64,000 bases of DNA from an uncultured Bacteroidales bacterium. GTDB lineage: Bacteria > Bacteroidota > Bacteroidia > Bacteroidales > Bacteroidaceae. The stretch covers positions 62,001-126,000 of the forward strand of contig CADALZ010000001.1 in assembly GCA_902788865.1 (NCBI GenBank), read 5' to 3'. Positions 35,614 through 43,700 of this stretch are shown here, piece by piece. A model generated the notes under the pieces. The model worked only from the letters and a program-made list of their open reading frames with translations, made no database searches and was not told where the DNA came from. A program made the position numbers and the translations under genes. The stretch's first letter is position 1, and each line of letters begins with the position of its first letter.

Positions 35614-35715
35614 TAAACATTAAACATTAAACATTAAACATTAAACGTTAGACATTAAACATTAAACGTTAGACATTAAACATTAAACATTAAACATTAA
35701 ACGTTATACATTAAA
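35611..35715. repeat. 15-unit tandem heptamer array upstream of rfbD
   Basis: Fifteen 7-bp units, eleven or more of them CATTAAA and the others CGTTAGA or CGTTATA, run without a break. Read on the minus strand (TTTAATG) they form the whole 5' leader of rfbD, and the last unit supplies its ATG. Other ATGs of the array open only four-codon frames before TAA. The number of units may vary among strains. Confidence 0.95.
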
Positions 35716-35719
35716 CAAT

Positions 35720-36805
35720 TTATCTTCTTCTTGCACCACCGCCACTGTTGGTGTTCTGATTATTATTTGTATTATTAGAACGTGAAGTGGTGGTAGTAGT
35801 CGAAGTGCTGCTACCCGTAGTATTGGTACGAGTATTCACCTGCGGAGTAGTGCTAGTCGTATTCGTACGAGTACGCGTACGGCTGCTGCTTCCCGTAGTG
35901 GTCTGCTGACGAGTGCTAGTACCCTGCTGACGCTGAGTAGTCGTAGTCTGCTGGCGTGTACCAGTACTGTTGGTACGAGAGTTCACCGTACCCTGCGTAT
36001 TGGTATTACCCGTACGCTGGTTCATACGGCTGGATGAGGTGCTGGGCTGCGTAGCAGTACCAGTAGAAGGCGTGGTATTAGTGCCACTACTTCTCACACG
36101 ACCGCCATCGTTAGACGTAGCAGGTATAGTGGTAGTAGTGCGTGTGCTGGTGCCCACACCCTGACGGGTATTGTTATTAGGAGCCACGGCATTGCCATTG
36201 CCACCTGTATAACCTGATGTGCCAGGATTGGCCGTGTAAGTCACACTGCGGTTGGAAGTCTGCGTGCGGAAGGTGTTGTAAGAGTCGGAACCCACCAACT
36301 TGCGTATTTCCTTGTCGTACTTATCAGCCATCTTGTCCATCTGCTTCGAAGTCATCATCACACGATTGTCACTGCCACGACGGGTATTCACATTATACAT
36401 CGTAGCACGCCCATTCTCTATGCGCATGTAGGGATCTCTGTAGCCACGTGGAGGGGCACCATAGCCAGGACCTCTGCCACCATAGCCCGGACGAGCATAT
36501 CCTGGAAGTGGATGTGCGTAGTATCCCCAGCTATAGGAAGGATAACGGTTGAACAAATAATAGTAACGACGGTTCAAGTCCAACAGGCGCTGTGCTTCCC
36601 AGCTGCTCAGACGCATCTGGACAACCATTCTGTTGGTAATTTCTACGATGACAGCCTCATCATATATATAGTTGTAGCCATAGTCATCATAGACATCGTA
36701 GTAAACCACGTTGCCGTAGGAATCATATCCGTAGGGGTCGTAGGTGGTGGTCATGCAACTGGTCATCATCGCCCCCATTGCCAATGTCAATAATAACTTC
36801 TTCAT
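35720..36805 (-). CDS. Lipoprotein with Tyr-rich head and Thr/Ser/Asn/Arg-rich low-complexity tail
   Basis: The protein is about 361 residues from the ATG at 36805. I prefer this start over the one 15 bp upstream because GGAGGG lies 8 bases before it. A lipobox-like M-M-T-S-C near residues 13-17 indicates lipid attachment. A Tyr/Asp/Gly-rich stretch (about 20-50) follows, then a short ordered region with M-R-L-S-S-W-E-A-Q-R and M-T-S-K-Q-M-D-K-M-A-D-K-Y-D-K-E-I. From about residue 185 to the end it is a long disordered tail of Thr, Ser, Asn, Gln, Gly and Arg. No enzyme motif is visible. It probably sits on the cell surface or in the periplasm; its function is unknown. Confidence 0.8.
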   Translation of the reverse strand: MKKLLLTLAMGAMMTSCMTTTYDPYGYDSYGNVVYYDVYDDYGYNYIYDEAVIVEITNRMVVQMRLSSWEAQRLLDLNRRYYYLFNRYPSYSWGYYAHPLPGYARPGYGGRGPGYGAPPRGYRDPYMRIENGRATMYNVNTRRGSDNRVMMTSKQMDKMADKYDKEIRKLVGSDSYNTFRTQTSNRSVTYTANPGTSGYTGGNGNAVAPNNNTRQGVGTSTRTTTTIPATSNDGGRVRSSGTNTTPSTGTATQPSTSSSRMNQRTGNTNTQGTVNSRTNSTGTRQQTTTTQRQQGTSTRQQTTTGSSSRTRTRTNTTSTTPQVNTRTNTTGSSTSTTTTTSRSNNTNNNQNTNSGGGARRR

Positions 36806-36864
36806 ATTCAAGCCCTCCATTCGTTAAGTTTGAAAAAAGTTGGCTTTATTTTCAAAAGCCGATA

Positions 36865-36896
36865 TAAAGATACTTCTTTTATCTTAATAATGCAAA
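36865..36896 (-). promoter_or_regulatory. Promoter of the low-complexity lipoprotein gene
   Basis: The minus strand reads TTTG, 20 bases, TATCTTTA, a near-perfect fit to the Bacteroidetes -33/-7 pattern, 60 bp upstream of the chosen start. Confidence 0.6.
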
Positions 36897-36950
36897 CAAT
36901 CGGCCTAGCACTGCATCATTTTGAGTTTTTTTTCTTTAAAAAACAAAAAA

Positions 36951-36977
36951 ACAGCCCTGCTCGTTTAGCAAGGCTGT
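36951..36977 (-). terminator. Rho-independent terminator of the metalloprotease gene
   Basis: The minus strand reads GACAGCC-TTGC, a 7-base loop, GCA-GGGCTGT and then seven T. It starts about 10 bp after the stop codon. The stem is about nine pairs with one bulge. Confidence 0.9.
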
Positions 36978-36985
36978 CTTTTTTA

Positions 36986-39391
36986 TCATCTTCCTGAGCC
37001 CTGGGACTGCTGCGGATGCTCAGGATGCTCGAAGGCCTCACTGATCTGCTGTGCCAGACTAGCATAGTGAGCGCGGGTTACCTCATCTCCACCACGAGCA
37101 TTCTTCACACGACTCTGAATGGTGGTAAGCATATTGTAAAGGTAGGGACGACCATCGCTGTTGACATTACCCAGCCACTCGGTAATGGCCTTGGTCACTG
37201 TACGGCTCTGCAGATAACGGCGGTAAGGACTTACCTTAGCTTCTGTAGCTGTTTCCTTGAATATCATGCCAACCAGATCTTTCACATAGTCGCTTGGCTG
37301 ATAAGGTTCAGCGGCATAGGTAGCAAATTTAGCCATATTTGCCATCATCGAGGCTGTAACCAATCGATCTACCACCCCATTGGGGAGTGTCTTGAGTTTG
37401 CCCAGAGGGTCTTGTGAGAAGCGGTTCAAGTAGTCGGCATTGAGCCAAGTAGGTTCGTTGAATATCTCACGATCGATGAATGCCAGTGCAGCTTTCTGGG
37501 TGGTTTTGGTTTCTGGCTCATAAACGGCGCCAACTTGCTCTACGCTCTTGTAAGTGATATACACGCCTCCCACATAAGCTGCCACATGGCCGGCATAACG
37601 ACGAAGCTGAGACACTACGGCATCATAAGCTCCCTCCAGATTATCTCCCTGATTTGCTTCCTCGTAGGTCCACTGTGGAAGCTGAGGCAAGATGCGTTTC
37701 AGATTCTTGATACCATATTCACTGGCGAGCACGGCATCGTCGCCAAGGTCTTCGCTCTGGGCGCGTGGATCATTGTCGTAGCCCTCACCACCAAACCATA
37801 GGCGTGGGTTGTTGGTGACCGTCTGTATGATGAGTTTGTTCATGTTCAGACGATCCTGCTCTGGATCGGTGGTATCTGCCGGCATATAACCCCACTTGAT
37901 GGCCCACTTATCATAGTCATTGATGCGAGGGAAAAGACCGTCCCAACCGATATTATCCTCTGGCTGTGCCACATAGTTGAAGCGAGCATAGTCCATGATA
38001 GAAGAGGTATGTCCGTTGGCTTCCACCCAAGCTTTGTTGCGCATCTTCTCTACAGGAGTAGCACTGCTGGCACCCTTGTTGTGGCGCAAGCCCAGGGTAT
38101 GGCCTACCTCATGGGAACTGACGAAGCGGATAAGCTGTCCCATCAGTTCTTCATCGAACACCTGCTTACGTGCCCGAGGATCTACAGCACCTGCCTGAAT
38201 CATGTACCAGTCGTGTACCAACTGCATCACATTATGATACCAGCCTATGTGGCTTTCGATAATTTCGCCGCTACGAGGATCGTGTACATTAGGACCATAA
38301 GCATTGGCGATAGGTGATGCCAGATAACGAATCACAGAGTAACGGGCATCTTCCATGCTCATGGTTGGGTCATCTTCTGGCCATTCCTTGGCAGTGATGG
38401 CATTCTTGAAGCCTGCCTCCTCAAAGGCCTTATTCCAGTCTTCTACGCCCAAGATGAGCCACTTGCGCCACTGCTTTGGGGTGGCAGGGTCGATGTAATA
38501 GACTATCTGCTTAGCTGGCTCAATGAGTTCGCCACGCTTCTGGCGGGCAGCATCCTCGGCATTCTTAGGCTCCAAGCGCCAACGAGTGATCCATGCACGA
38601 CGCTTGGTACGCTGCTGGCTGTCGCTGTAGTACTGATGCGAGTTGGTGAAATAGCCCACACGCTGATCGAACAAGCGGCCTTGCATCGGCTTCTCTGGCA
38701 ACAACACAAACGAGGTATTGAGGTGGAAAGTTACCGATCCTGTGGCACGACCAGCTGCCCAACGATTCTGCTGGGTCACGCCGTAGGTCTTATAGGTTTT
38801 TATTTCCGTATTGATAGGGAATGTGAGGACGGTATCTATCAAGGAGCGATCGGACTGTAGGCCACTGAGGTTGTTCTGACGCTTAGCAGCATCGCTCATG
38901 CCGAAAGAAGCATTGTCGCCGTTGAACAGACGTGTCACATTCACAGAATAGTGCTTGTCTGTACTCACGGAGTCGATTTTTAACGCTGCAATGATAGGGT
39001 CTTCTGTACTAATCTCCACAGCCTTTGCAATGTCATCGCCCTCATTGGCAGTAGCATCGTACATTAGCGCACGAAGCAATAGCTTGTCGCCTACTTTCTC
39101 AAAATAAACCACTTGACTGGTAAGCATCTCACCGCCGTAGGTCTCTATGCCCACTGGGGTAGATATATAGCGCGTCGTGGTAAGGAACAAACGTCCTAAA
39201 AGGGAATCGGGCACTTGGAAAATCCAGTCGTCTTTCTGATGCTGCACATTGAACATACCCTGACGTACCGGAGCTTTCACTTCTTTCTTTTCTTGCGGAG
39301 CAGGCTCTGCAGCCTTCTTCGACTTCTTCTGTGCCATGGCAGGAGTGAGCATTCCAAGAGCCAGGCAAAACGCAATGATAGCTTTCTTCAT
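36986..39391 (-). CDS. Secreted zinc metalloprotease (metzincin, DUF5117/DUF5118 type)
   Basis: This 801-residue protein has a signal peptide (cleavage near A-M-A-Q), a Lys-rich stretch, and the zinc motif H427-E-V-G-H431-T-L-G-L-R-H437-N with a likely Met-turn S-I-M-D-Y-A-R-F about 25 residues later. The layout and length (about 800-850) match a large Bacteroidetes family of unknown substrate. The protein would act in the periplasm or outside the cell. It is a single-gene unit with its own promoter and terminator. Confidence 0.93.
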   Translation of the reverse strand: MKKAIIAFCLALGMLTPAMAQKKSKKAAEPAPQEKKEVKAPVRQGMFNVQHQKDDWIFQVPDSLLGRLFLTTTRYISTPVGIETYGGEMLTSQVVYFEKVGDKLLLRALMYDATANEGDDIAKAVEISTEDPIIAALKIDSVSTDKHYSVNVTRLFNGDNASFGMSDAAKRQNNLSGLQSDRSLIDTVLTFPINTEIKTYKTYGVTQQNRWAAGRATGSVTFHLNTSFVLLPEKPMQGRLFDQRVGYFTNSHQYYSDSQQRTKRRAWITRWRLEPKNAEDAARQKRGELIEPAKQIVYYIDPATPKQWRKWLILGVEDWNKAFEEAGFKNAITAKEWPEDDPTMSMEDARYSVIRYLASPIANAYGPNVHDPRSGEIIESHIGWYHNVMQLVHDWYMIQAGAVDPRARKQVFDEELMGQLIRFVSSHEVGHTLGLRHNKGASSATPVEKMRNKAWVEANGHTSSIMDYARFNYVAQPEDNIGWDGLFPRINDYDKWAIKWGYMPADTTDPEQDRLNMNKLIIQTVTNNPRLWFGGEGYDNDPRAQSEDLGDDAVLASEYGIKNLKRILPQLPQWTYEEANQGDNLEGAYDAVVSQLRRYAGHVAAYVGGVYITYKSVEQVGAVYEPETKTTQKAALAFIDREIFNEPTWLNADYLNRFSQDPLGKLKTLPNGVVDRLVTASMMANMAKFATYAAEPYQPSDYVKDLVGMIFKETATEAKVSPYRRYLQSRTVTKAITEWLGNVNSDGRPYLYNMLTTIQSRVKNARGGDEVTRAHYASLAQQISEAFEHPEHPQQSQGSGR

Positions 39392-39428
39392 TTGGTTTAT
39401 ATTTGATTGTTATAAATAATAATGGGCG

Positions 39429-39459
39429 TAAAAATAGCGGTTTCTCCTTAATCCTGCAA
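39429..39459 (-). promoter_or_regulatory. Promoter of the metalloprotease gene, overlapping a terminator
   Basis: The minus strand reads TTG, 20 bases, TATTTTTA. The TTG lies in the loop, and the -7 element in the T-tail, of the hairpin that ends the upstream operon. Confidence 0.6.
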
Positions 39460-39470
39460 GAAGAAACCGC
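39437..39470 (-). terminator. Terminator hairpin of the SPFH operon
   Basis: A 9-bp perfect inverted repeat (GCGGTTTCT / AGAAACCGC, 16-base loop) is followed on the minus strand by TATTTTTA. It lies 26 bp after the DUF1648 gene. Confidence 0.75.
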
Positions 39471-39495
39471 TAAATAATAACAAATAGCCTTGTAA

Positions 39496-40017
39496 CTACC
39501 TATGATACTTGAAATGGATATAGGCATAGAAACCTATCGATACGCCAAGGACAGCCACAATGCAGCAGAGCATCATCAGAGCAAAGGCCGAATCGCTAAG
39601 GCCGAACATCGCTCCCCCCATCTTCACCACAACAGCTATGAAGAGTAGTCCGATGATGAGTGCCATGATGCGTATCAAGCGGGCATTAAGCTGGTGCTCC
39701 TCGACGCTGCGTAGCTTGAAAGGTGTATTCACATACTTGGGATGGTAGGCACTATAGGCTAGTAATCCCTGACAGGCTGTGAAAACCAGCACAATGAATA
39801 TCAGTATGCTATGACTGCCCCAAGCGTCGGCCTCACCTGCAGCGTTGAAGTGGGTAGGAACAGTGTCGAACCTCACGAAGAGCCAAGCAGCAAGGAGCCA
39901 TACCACCAGCACTTCAAGGGCGATAAACACGTCGAACAGGGTACTTTCCAGTGTCCGTGGCAAGTGAACCTGAGAATAGTCATACCTCTTCTTTTTAAAG
40001 CCTCTCAGATTGATCAT
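39496..40017 (-). CDS. DUF1648 membrane protein
   Basis: This 173-residue protein has about four hydrophobic helices. Its motif V-P-T-H-F-N-A-A-G-E-A-D-A-W-G between helices one and two is the DUF1648 signature (P-x-H-F-x-x-x-G-x-x-D), shared with SdpI-type immunity and sensor proteins. It is the last gene of a trio with the ribbon-helix-helix and SPFH genes, overlapping the former by 4 bp. The function is unknown; a role in membrane stress or signalling is a guess. Confidence 0.8.
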   Translation of the reverse strand: MINLRGFKKKRYDYSQVHLPRTLESTLFDVFIALEVLVVWLLAAWLFVRFDTVPTHFNAAGEADAWGSHSILIFIVLVFTACQGLLAYSAYHPKYVNTPFKLRSVEEHQLNARLIRIMALIIGLLFIAVVVKMGGAMFGLSDSAFALMMLCCIVAVLGVSIGFYAYIHFKYHR

Positions 40018-40214
40018 ACGCTTTCCTCCTCTTCGGTCTTGATAGTTTTCTTTTTAGGCAGACGCTTCGCCTTCCGCAATGCCTCAGTGATGATCCATTG
40101 CAGTTGCCCGTTGGTGGAGCGAAACTCATCAGCCGCCCATTTTTCTATGGCGTTCATGGTTTCGGCATCCACCCGCAGGATAAAGCTTTTGCTTTTGTTC
40201 TCTTTCGCAGCCAT
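40014..40214 (-). CDS. Small Arc/ribbon-helix-helix-like protein
   Basis: The 66-residue protein has the strand-helix-helix pattern S-K-S-F-I-L-R-V-D-A-E-T-M-N-A-I-E followed by a second helix and a basic tail (R-K-A-K-R-L-P-K-K-K). That fits an RHH DNA-binding fold of the Arc type. It is 2 bp downstream of the SPFH gene and overlaps the DUF1648 gene, so it is probably co-expressed and may autoregulate the trio. No toxin partner is visible. Confidence 0.75.
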   Translation of the reverse strand: MAAKENKSKSFILRVDAETMNAIEKWAADEFRSTNGQLQWIITEALRKAKRLPKKKTIKTEEEESV

Positions 40215-40216
40215 AA

Positions 40217-41176
40217 TTAGTTGTTCAGCGTACCAGTGTTCACTACGGGCTGTGCAGAGTCGTCGCCGCAGAGCACCACCATGAGGTTGCTCACCATGGC
40301 AGCCTTCTTATCGTCGTCGAGTTCTACTACGCCTTCATTGGCCAACTTATCAAGGGCCATTTTCACCATAGAGACAGCACCTTCCACGATCTTCTCACGG
40401 GCAGTGATGATGGCACTGGCTTGCTGACGACGCAGCATCACAGCGGCAATCTCTGGAGCGTATGCCAAATAGTTGATACGAGCTTCTACCACCTCGATGC
40501 CTGCCATATCCAGTCGCTCATCGAGCTTGTGTTCCAGCTCTTTGTTGATTTCATCGCTGCCATCGCGCAGGGTGATTTCCTTATCTCCACCATCGGTATC
40601 ATCGTAGGCATACTGCCCCGCTACCTGACGGAGAGCGGCGTCGCTCTGCACCTTGACGAAGTTCTCCAATGCATCCATGATCTTCACCATAGAGGTGCTT
40701 CCTACCTCATTAGCATTGCCAGCACGACTGGCCTGTGCCATGGTCTGTGCGTCTATTTCAAACATAGCTTTGTAGGTATTCTTCAGTTTCCATACCAGTA
40801 CCAAGCCTATCATCACAGGATTACCTATTTTATCATTAACCTTAATAGGTTCTGCATCCAGATTTCGGGCACGGAGAGAGAGCTTCTTCGTGTTAGTAAA
40901 CGGATTAATCCAGTGATAGCCAGGAGTTGCGAAGGTACCGCGGTATTTTCCGAAGAACATCACCACACGGGCCTCATTGGGTTCCAGCATCATGAATCCA
41001 CCCCAGAAAATCAGGGAGATGATGAGCAGCACCACACCCGCTACGAAAGGCCATGGACCAGTCATAATGCCAAACACAATCAGTCCGATAGCACCGAAAG
41101 TCAACAGAAGGTTCAAGAACAGCATAGCGAAGCCGTTGATCCTAAATCCAGAATAAGTAAATTCTTTGTTTTCCAT
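40217..41176 (-). CDS. SPFH (band 7/stomatin) family membrane protein
   Basis: This 319-residue protein has two adjacent hydrophobic helices in the first 60 residues, then the SPFH domain with P-N-E-A-R-V-V-M-F-F-G-K-Y-R-G-T and a downstream helical part (A-E-I-A-A-V-M-L-R-R-Q-Q-A-S-A-I-I-T-A-R-E-K-I-V-E-G-A in pieces) typical of prohibitin-like assembly. Such proteins form membrane scaffolds facing one side of the inner membrane. It leads the operon with the RHH and DUF1648 genes. Confidence 0.92.
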   Translation of the reverse strand: MENKEFTYSGFRINGFAMLFLNLLLTFGAIGLIVFGIMTGPWPFVAGVVLLIISLIFWGGFMMLEPNEARVVMFFGKYRGTFATPGYHWINPFTNTKKLSLRARNLDAEPIKVNDKIGNPVMIGLVLVWKLKNTYKAMFEIDAQTMAQASRAGNANEVGSTSMVKIMDALENFVKVQSDAALRQVAGQYAYDDTDGGDKEITLRDGSDEINKELEHKLDERLDMAGIEVVEARINYLAYAPEIAAVMLRRQQASAIITAREKIVEGAVSMVKMALDKLANEGVVELDDDKKAAMVSNLMVVLCGDDSAQPVVNTGTLNN

Positions 41177-41227
41177 AATTCCTACTATTTAAGTTACACA
41201 TTTTGTTTTAATATCATTTTGATATCA

Positions 41228-41259
41228 CAAAGATAGATAAAATATTTTTATGCTTCCAA
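41228..41259 (-). promoter_or_regulatory. Promoter of the SPFH operon
   Basis: The minus strand reads TTG, 21 bases, TATCTTTG, which matches the Bacteroidetes consensus exactly at the -7 element. It is 52 bp upstream of the start. Confidence 0.7.
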
Positions 41260-41286
41260 ATATTTTACCAACTTTTTTTGTAAAAA

Positions 41287-42372
41287 TTATTGACCGCCGA
41301 GACGGGAGAAGAACTCCAGCACATCGTCCCAAGTCTTATAGGGATCTTCACCGAAGCGTAGGAATGTGCCCATGAAATCGGAAGCCCCTTCCGAGGGATG
41401 GGCATCTATGAGATAGTCGCCATAGAGCAGGTGCTTCTGATTGGTAACGATGAAGCGATTGAAAACAGGCACGCCCAACCAGCGTTGCACCCACTTGCGC
41501 TTCTCAGTGAGCGCCAAAGGATTGGTGGGAGGCACACTGCTTACCACATAGACATCGTAGGTCTCTGTGAGTTTATAGAATGCTTTTACAGAAGATGAGA
41601 GAGGTTCCAAAGCCTCAAAGAAGCCTGGAGCGTCTGACAATCTGCCCTCGTAGGTTTGCAACTGCTCCTCCGAACATTTGCGCCACCCGTTCTTATTATC
41701 AGAAAGGGTATCATCAAGGGCGATAAATAGAATAGGACGTTCTCGTCCTTGCTGCTTATCGTCTATCCAGCGTATCACGGGCAGAACGGAGCGATGCAGG
41801 ATATGGTCGTTCATATAGTGCTCTCCGTCAAACCAAACCGCCTGTGGATAATGGCTGGCAAACAGGTCGTAGGTATGAACGATGGGGTCATTTATGCCAA
41901 ATAGCCCCCAGACGTGCTGTTTCTCATCAGGGGTAACATCAGCAAAGCACTGGGCACTCACTTCCCGAAACTCTGTTATCAGGCTCTTGTTGACCAGAAA
42001 GTCTTTCATCCCATCTTTTCGGGGATTATAGAACTCCTGCCTGCCCAGCTTATTATTGGTTAATAAGGTGTCGGCCAACTGAAAGGCTGGATTGAAGAGA
42101 ATACGGTCGTATCCGCGAAGCATCTCCGTGTACATGCCACCCATAGACGAACCGATGATCAAGTCGGGCTGTTCTGTCTCGCAAATCTTATGCAGCAGTT
42201 CCATGGCTTCGGCGGGATGAACGGGCAGGTCGGGTGCTATCACCTCTGTTTGTGGTAACAATAGACGCAGTCCTTTAGCTGTGCCAGAAGCGCCGCTCGA
42301 AGCGAATCCGTGTACATAGAGGATTTTCTTTCCCTCCATCAGGTGTGGATATGTAGTGGCGGCAGTCTCCAT
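41287..42372 (-). CDS. Fusion of a YqiA-like alpha/beta hydrolase with a degenerate HAD (5'-nucleotidase-like) domain
   Basis: Residues 14-205 resemble YqiA/UPF0227 esterases: H-G-F-A-S-S-G near 21-27, nucleophile S76 in G-S-S76-M-G-G-M, D162 in F-G-I-N-D-P and H185 in G-E-H-Y-M-N-D. Residues 212-361 resemble NT5C-type 5'(3')-deoxyribonucleotidases, with F-I-A218-L-D220-D-T-L in place of the HAD motif D-x-D-x-[TV]. The first Asp, the phosphate-accepting nucleophile, is Ala here, so phosphatase activity is not expected unless this copy is unusual. Later pieces V-V-S-S-V-P-P and D-Y-L-I-D-A-H-P fit motifs II and III. The gene starts 4 bp after nadD ends. Confidence 0.8.
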   Translation of the reverse strand: METAATTYPHLMEGKKILYVHGFASSGASGTAKGLRLLLPQTEVIAPDLPVHPAEAMELLHKICETEQPDLIIGSSMGGMYTEMLRGYDRILFNPAFQLADTLLTNNKLGRQEFYNPRKDGMKDFLVNKSLITEFREVSAQCFADVTPDEKQHVWGLFGINDPIVHTYDLFASHYPQAVWFDGEHYMNDHILHRSVLPVIRWIDDKQQGRERPILFIALDDTLSDNKNGWRKCSEEQLQTYEGRLSDAPGFFEALEPLSSSVKAFYKLTETYDVYVVSSVPPTNPLALTEKRKWVQRWLGVPVFNRFIVTNQKHLLYGDYLIDAHPSEGASDFMGTFLRFGEDPYKTWDDVLEFFSRLGGQ

Positions 42373-42376
42373 GCGC

Positions 42377-42937
42377 TCAAGCCTTTAGGCGTTCATAGAC
42401 AGCTGGATGCAGAAAATAGCGCACGTCCCTACCTTCGCGCATCGCCTGACGGATAAAAGTCGAACTGATTTCAAACAACGGAGCTTCTATCAGCGATATA
42501 TTCGCTGGAAGAATAGAAGCATCGATAGGATAATCGGGACGCGGATAGATAAGGACACTGTACTCACGCATGATACGCTCTGCCTCATACCAATAAGGAA
42601 ACTTCTCCCAATTGTCTGACCCGATGAGCAATGCAAATTCTATGTCTGGATGTTGCCCTCGTAGATAGTCCAGCGTATGAATGGTATAGGAAGGGCGTGT
42701 GAGGTGAAACTCGGCATCGCACACCTGAAAACGGGGATAGTCTCCAGTGGCTATGCGCACCAGCTCTAGGCGTAGGTCATCGTCCATTAAATCAACCTCT
42801 TTCTTGAAGGGGTTATGCGGACTCACCACAAACCACAACTCGTCTATCCCACCATACTCGCACACATAGTTGGCCAAAGCCAGATGGCCTATGTGGATGG
42901 GATTGAACGATCCAAAGTAGAGGGCAACTTTCTTCAT
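42377..42937 (-). CDS. nadD: Nicotinate-nucleotide adenylyltransferase
   Basis: This 186-residue enzyme opens with [12 protein letters not shown], the nucleotidyltransferase H-x-G-H motif (H15, H18). It ends with an [16 protein letters not shown] block, the second signature. It forms nicotinate adenine dinucleotide in NAD synthesis. It follows gmk and a small membrane-protein gene on the same strand. Confidence 0.96.
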   Translation of the reverse strand: MKKVALYFGSFNPIHIGHLALANYVCEYGGIDELWFVVSPHNPFKKEVDLMDDDLRLELVRIATGDYPRFQVCDAEFHLTRPSYTIHTLDYLRGQHPDIEFALLIGSDNWEKFPYWYEAERIMREYSVLIYPRPDYPIDASILPANISLIEAPLFEISSTFIRQAMREGRDVRYFLHPAVYERLKA

Positions 42938-42942
42938 GGCGA

Positions 42943-43140
42943 TTACTTGATACGATCCTTAAACGTATAGCAATTATAAATGGCAAAGACCATAATGATG
43001 AACATGCAGGCTGCAGGCGTCCACTCATGGAAATAGAGGTCGAAGCCTCCGATAACCAAGCAGCAAACTGCCACGATGACATTCAGCACCAGCAGCACCT
43101 GATAGGTCTTAGGCGAAAGGTCATGCTTCGGTCTTCTCAT
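42943..43140 (-). CDS. Small two-helix membrane protein between nadD and gmk
   Basis: The 65-residue protein has a basic N-terminus (M-R-R-P-K-H) and two hydrophobic helices (about 15-32 and 41-56). It overlaps the gmk end by 20 bp and is 5 bp from nadD, so it is very likely translated with them. I recognise no family. Topology suggests both ends on the cytoplasmic side. Confidence 0.7.
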   Translation of the reverse strand: MRRPKHDLSPKTYQVLLVLNVIVAVCCLVIGGFDLYFHEWTPAACMFIIMVFAIYNCYTFKDRIK

Positions 43141-43699
43141 CGCTCAGGAAGTTTTGTACCACTGCCAGCGCCTCTGCCTGCGCTTTCTGTAGGTCATCGT
43201 TGACTATCACCACATCATAAAGCGGGGCAAAGCCCAACTCAAACTCAGCACGCTGCACACGAGAATCTATCACTTCTGGGGCATCGGTGCCGCGTTTCTC
43301 CAGACGACGGCGGAGCTCCTCGATGGATGGGGGCTGGATGAAGACCGCCAGAGCGCGATCGCCATAGAACTTCTTGATATTGACTCCACCCTTCACATCG
43401 ACATCGAAAATCACCGTCTGCCCTTGGGCCGACTGCACCTCCACCTGGCTCTTCAGCGTCCCATAAAACCTACCTGGATAGACCTCCTCGTATTCCAAGA
43501 ACTCATCGGCTTCTATCTTGGCACGAAATTCCTCAGGCGTGAGGAAAAAATACTCCACGCCGTTTTGCTCCGTACCGCGTGGCGGACGGCTGGTGGCCGA
43601 TATGGAGAAAGCCAGATTCAGCCCCTGCTTGAGCAGGTAGTTGATGATGGTGCTCTTCCCCGACCCCGAAGGTGCTGAGAATATAATCAGTTTACCCAT
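43121..43699 (-). CDS. gmk: Guanylate kinase
   Basis: This 192-residue enzyme has the P-loop F-S-A-P-S-G-S-G-K-S-T near 7-17, then S-A-T-S-R-P-P-R-G-T-E and G-V-E-Y-F-F-L that bind GMP, and V-I-F-D-V-D-V-K-G-G. It phosphorylates GMP to GDP. It lies 1 bp from the yicC gene, an arrangement common across bacteria. Confidence 0.97.
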   Translation of the reverse strand: MGKLIIFSAPSGSGKSTIINYLLKQGLNLAFSISATSRPPRGTEQNGVEYFFLTPEEFRAKIEADEFLEYEEVYPGRFYGTLKSQVEVQSAQGQTVIFDVDVKGGVNIKKFYGDRALAVFIQPPSIEELRRRLEKRGTDAPEVIDSRVQRAEFELGFAPLYDVVIVNDDLQKAQAEALAVVQNFLSDEKTEA

Positions 43700-43700
43700 A

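Noticed and set aside
35611..35715. CRISPR-like array
   Set aside because: The units are 7 bp and contiguous, with no spacers and no cas genes.
40421..41236. A 271-codon plus-strand frame opposite the SPFH gene
   Set aside because: Antisense to a clear SPFH domain, His-rich, and running past the promoter of the real gene.
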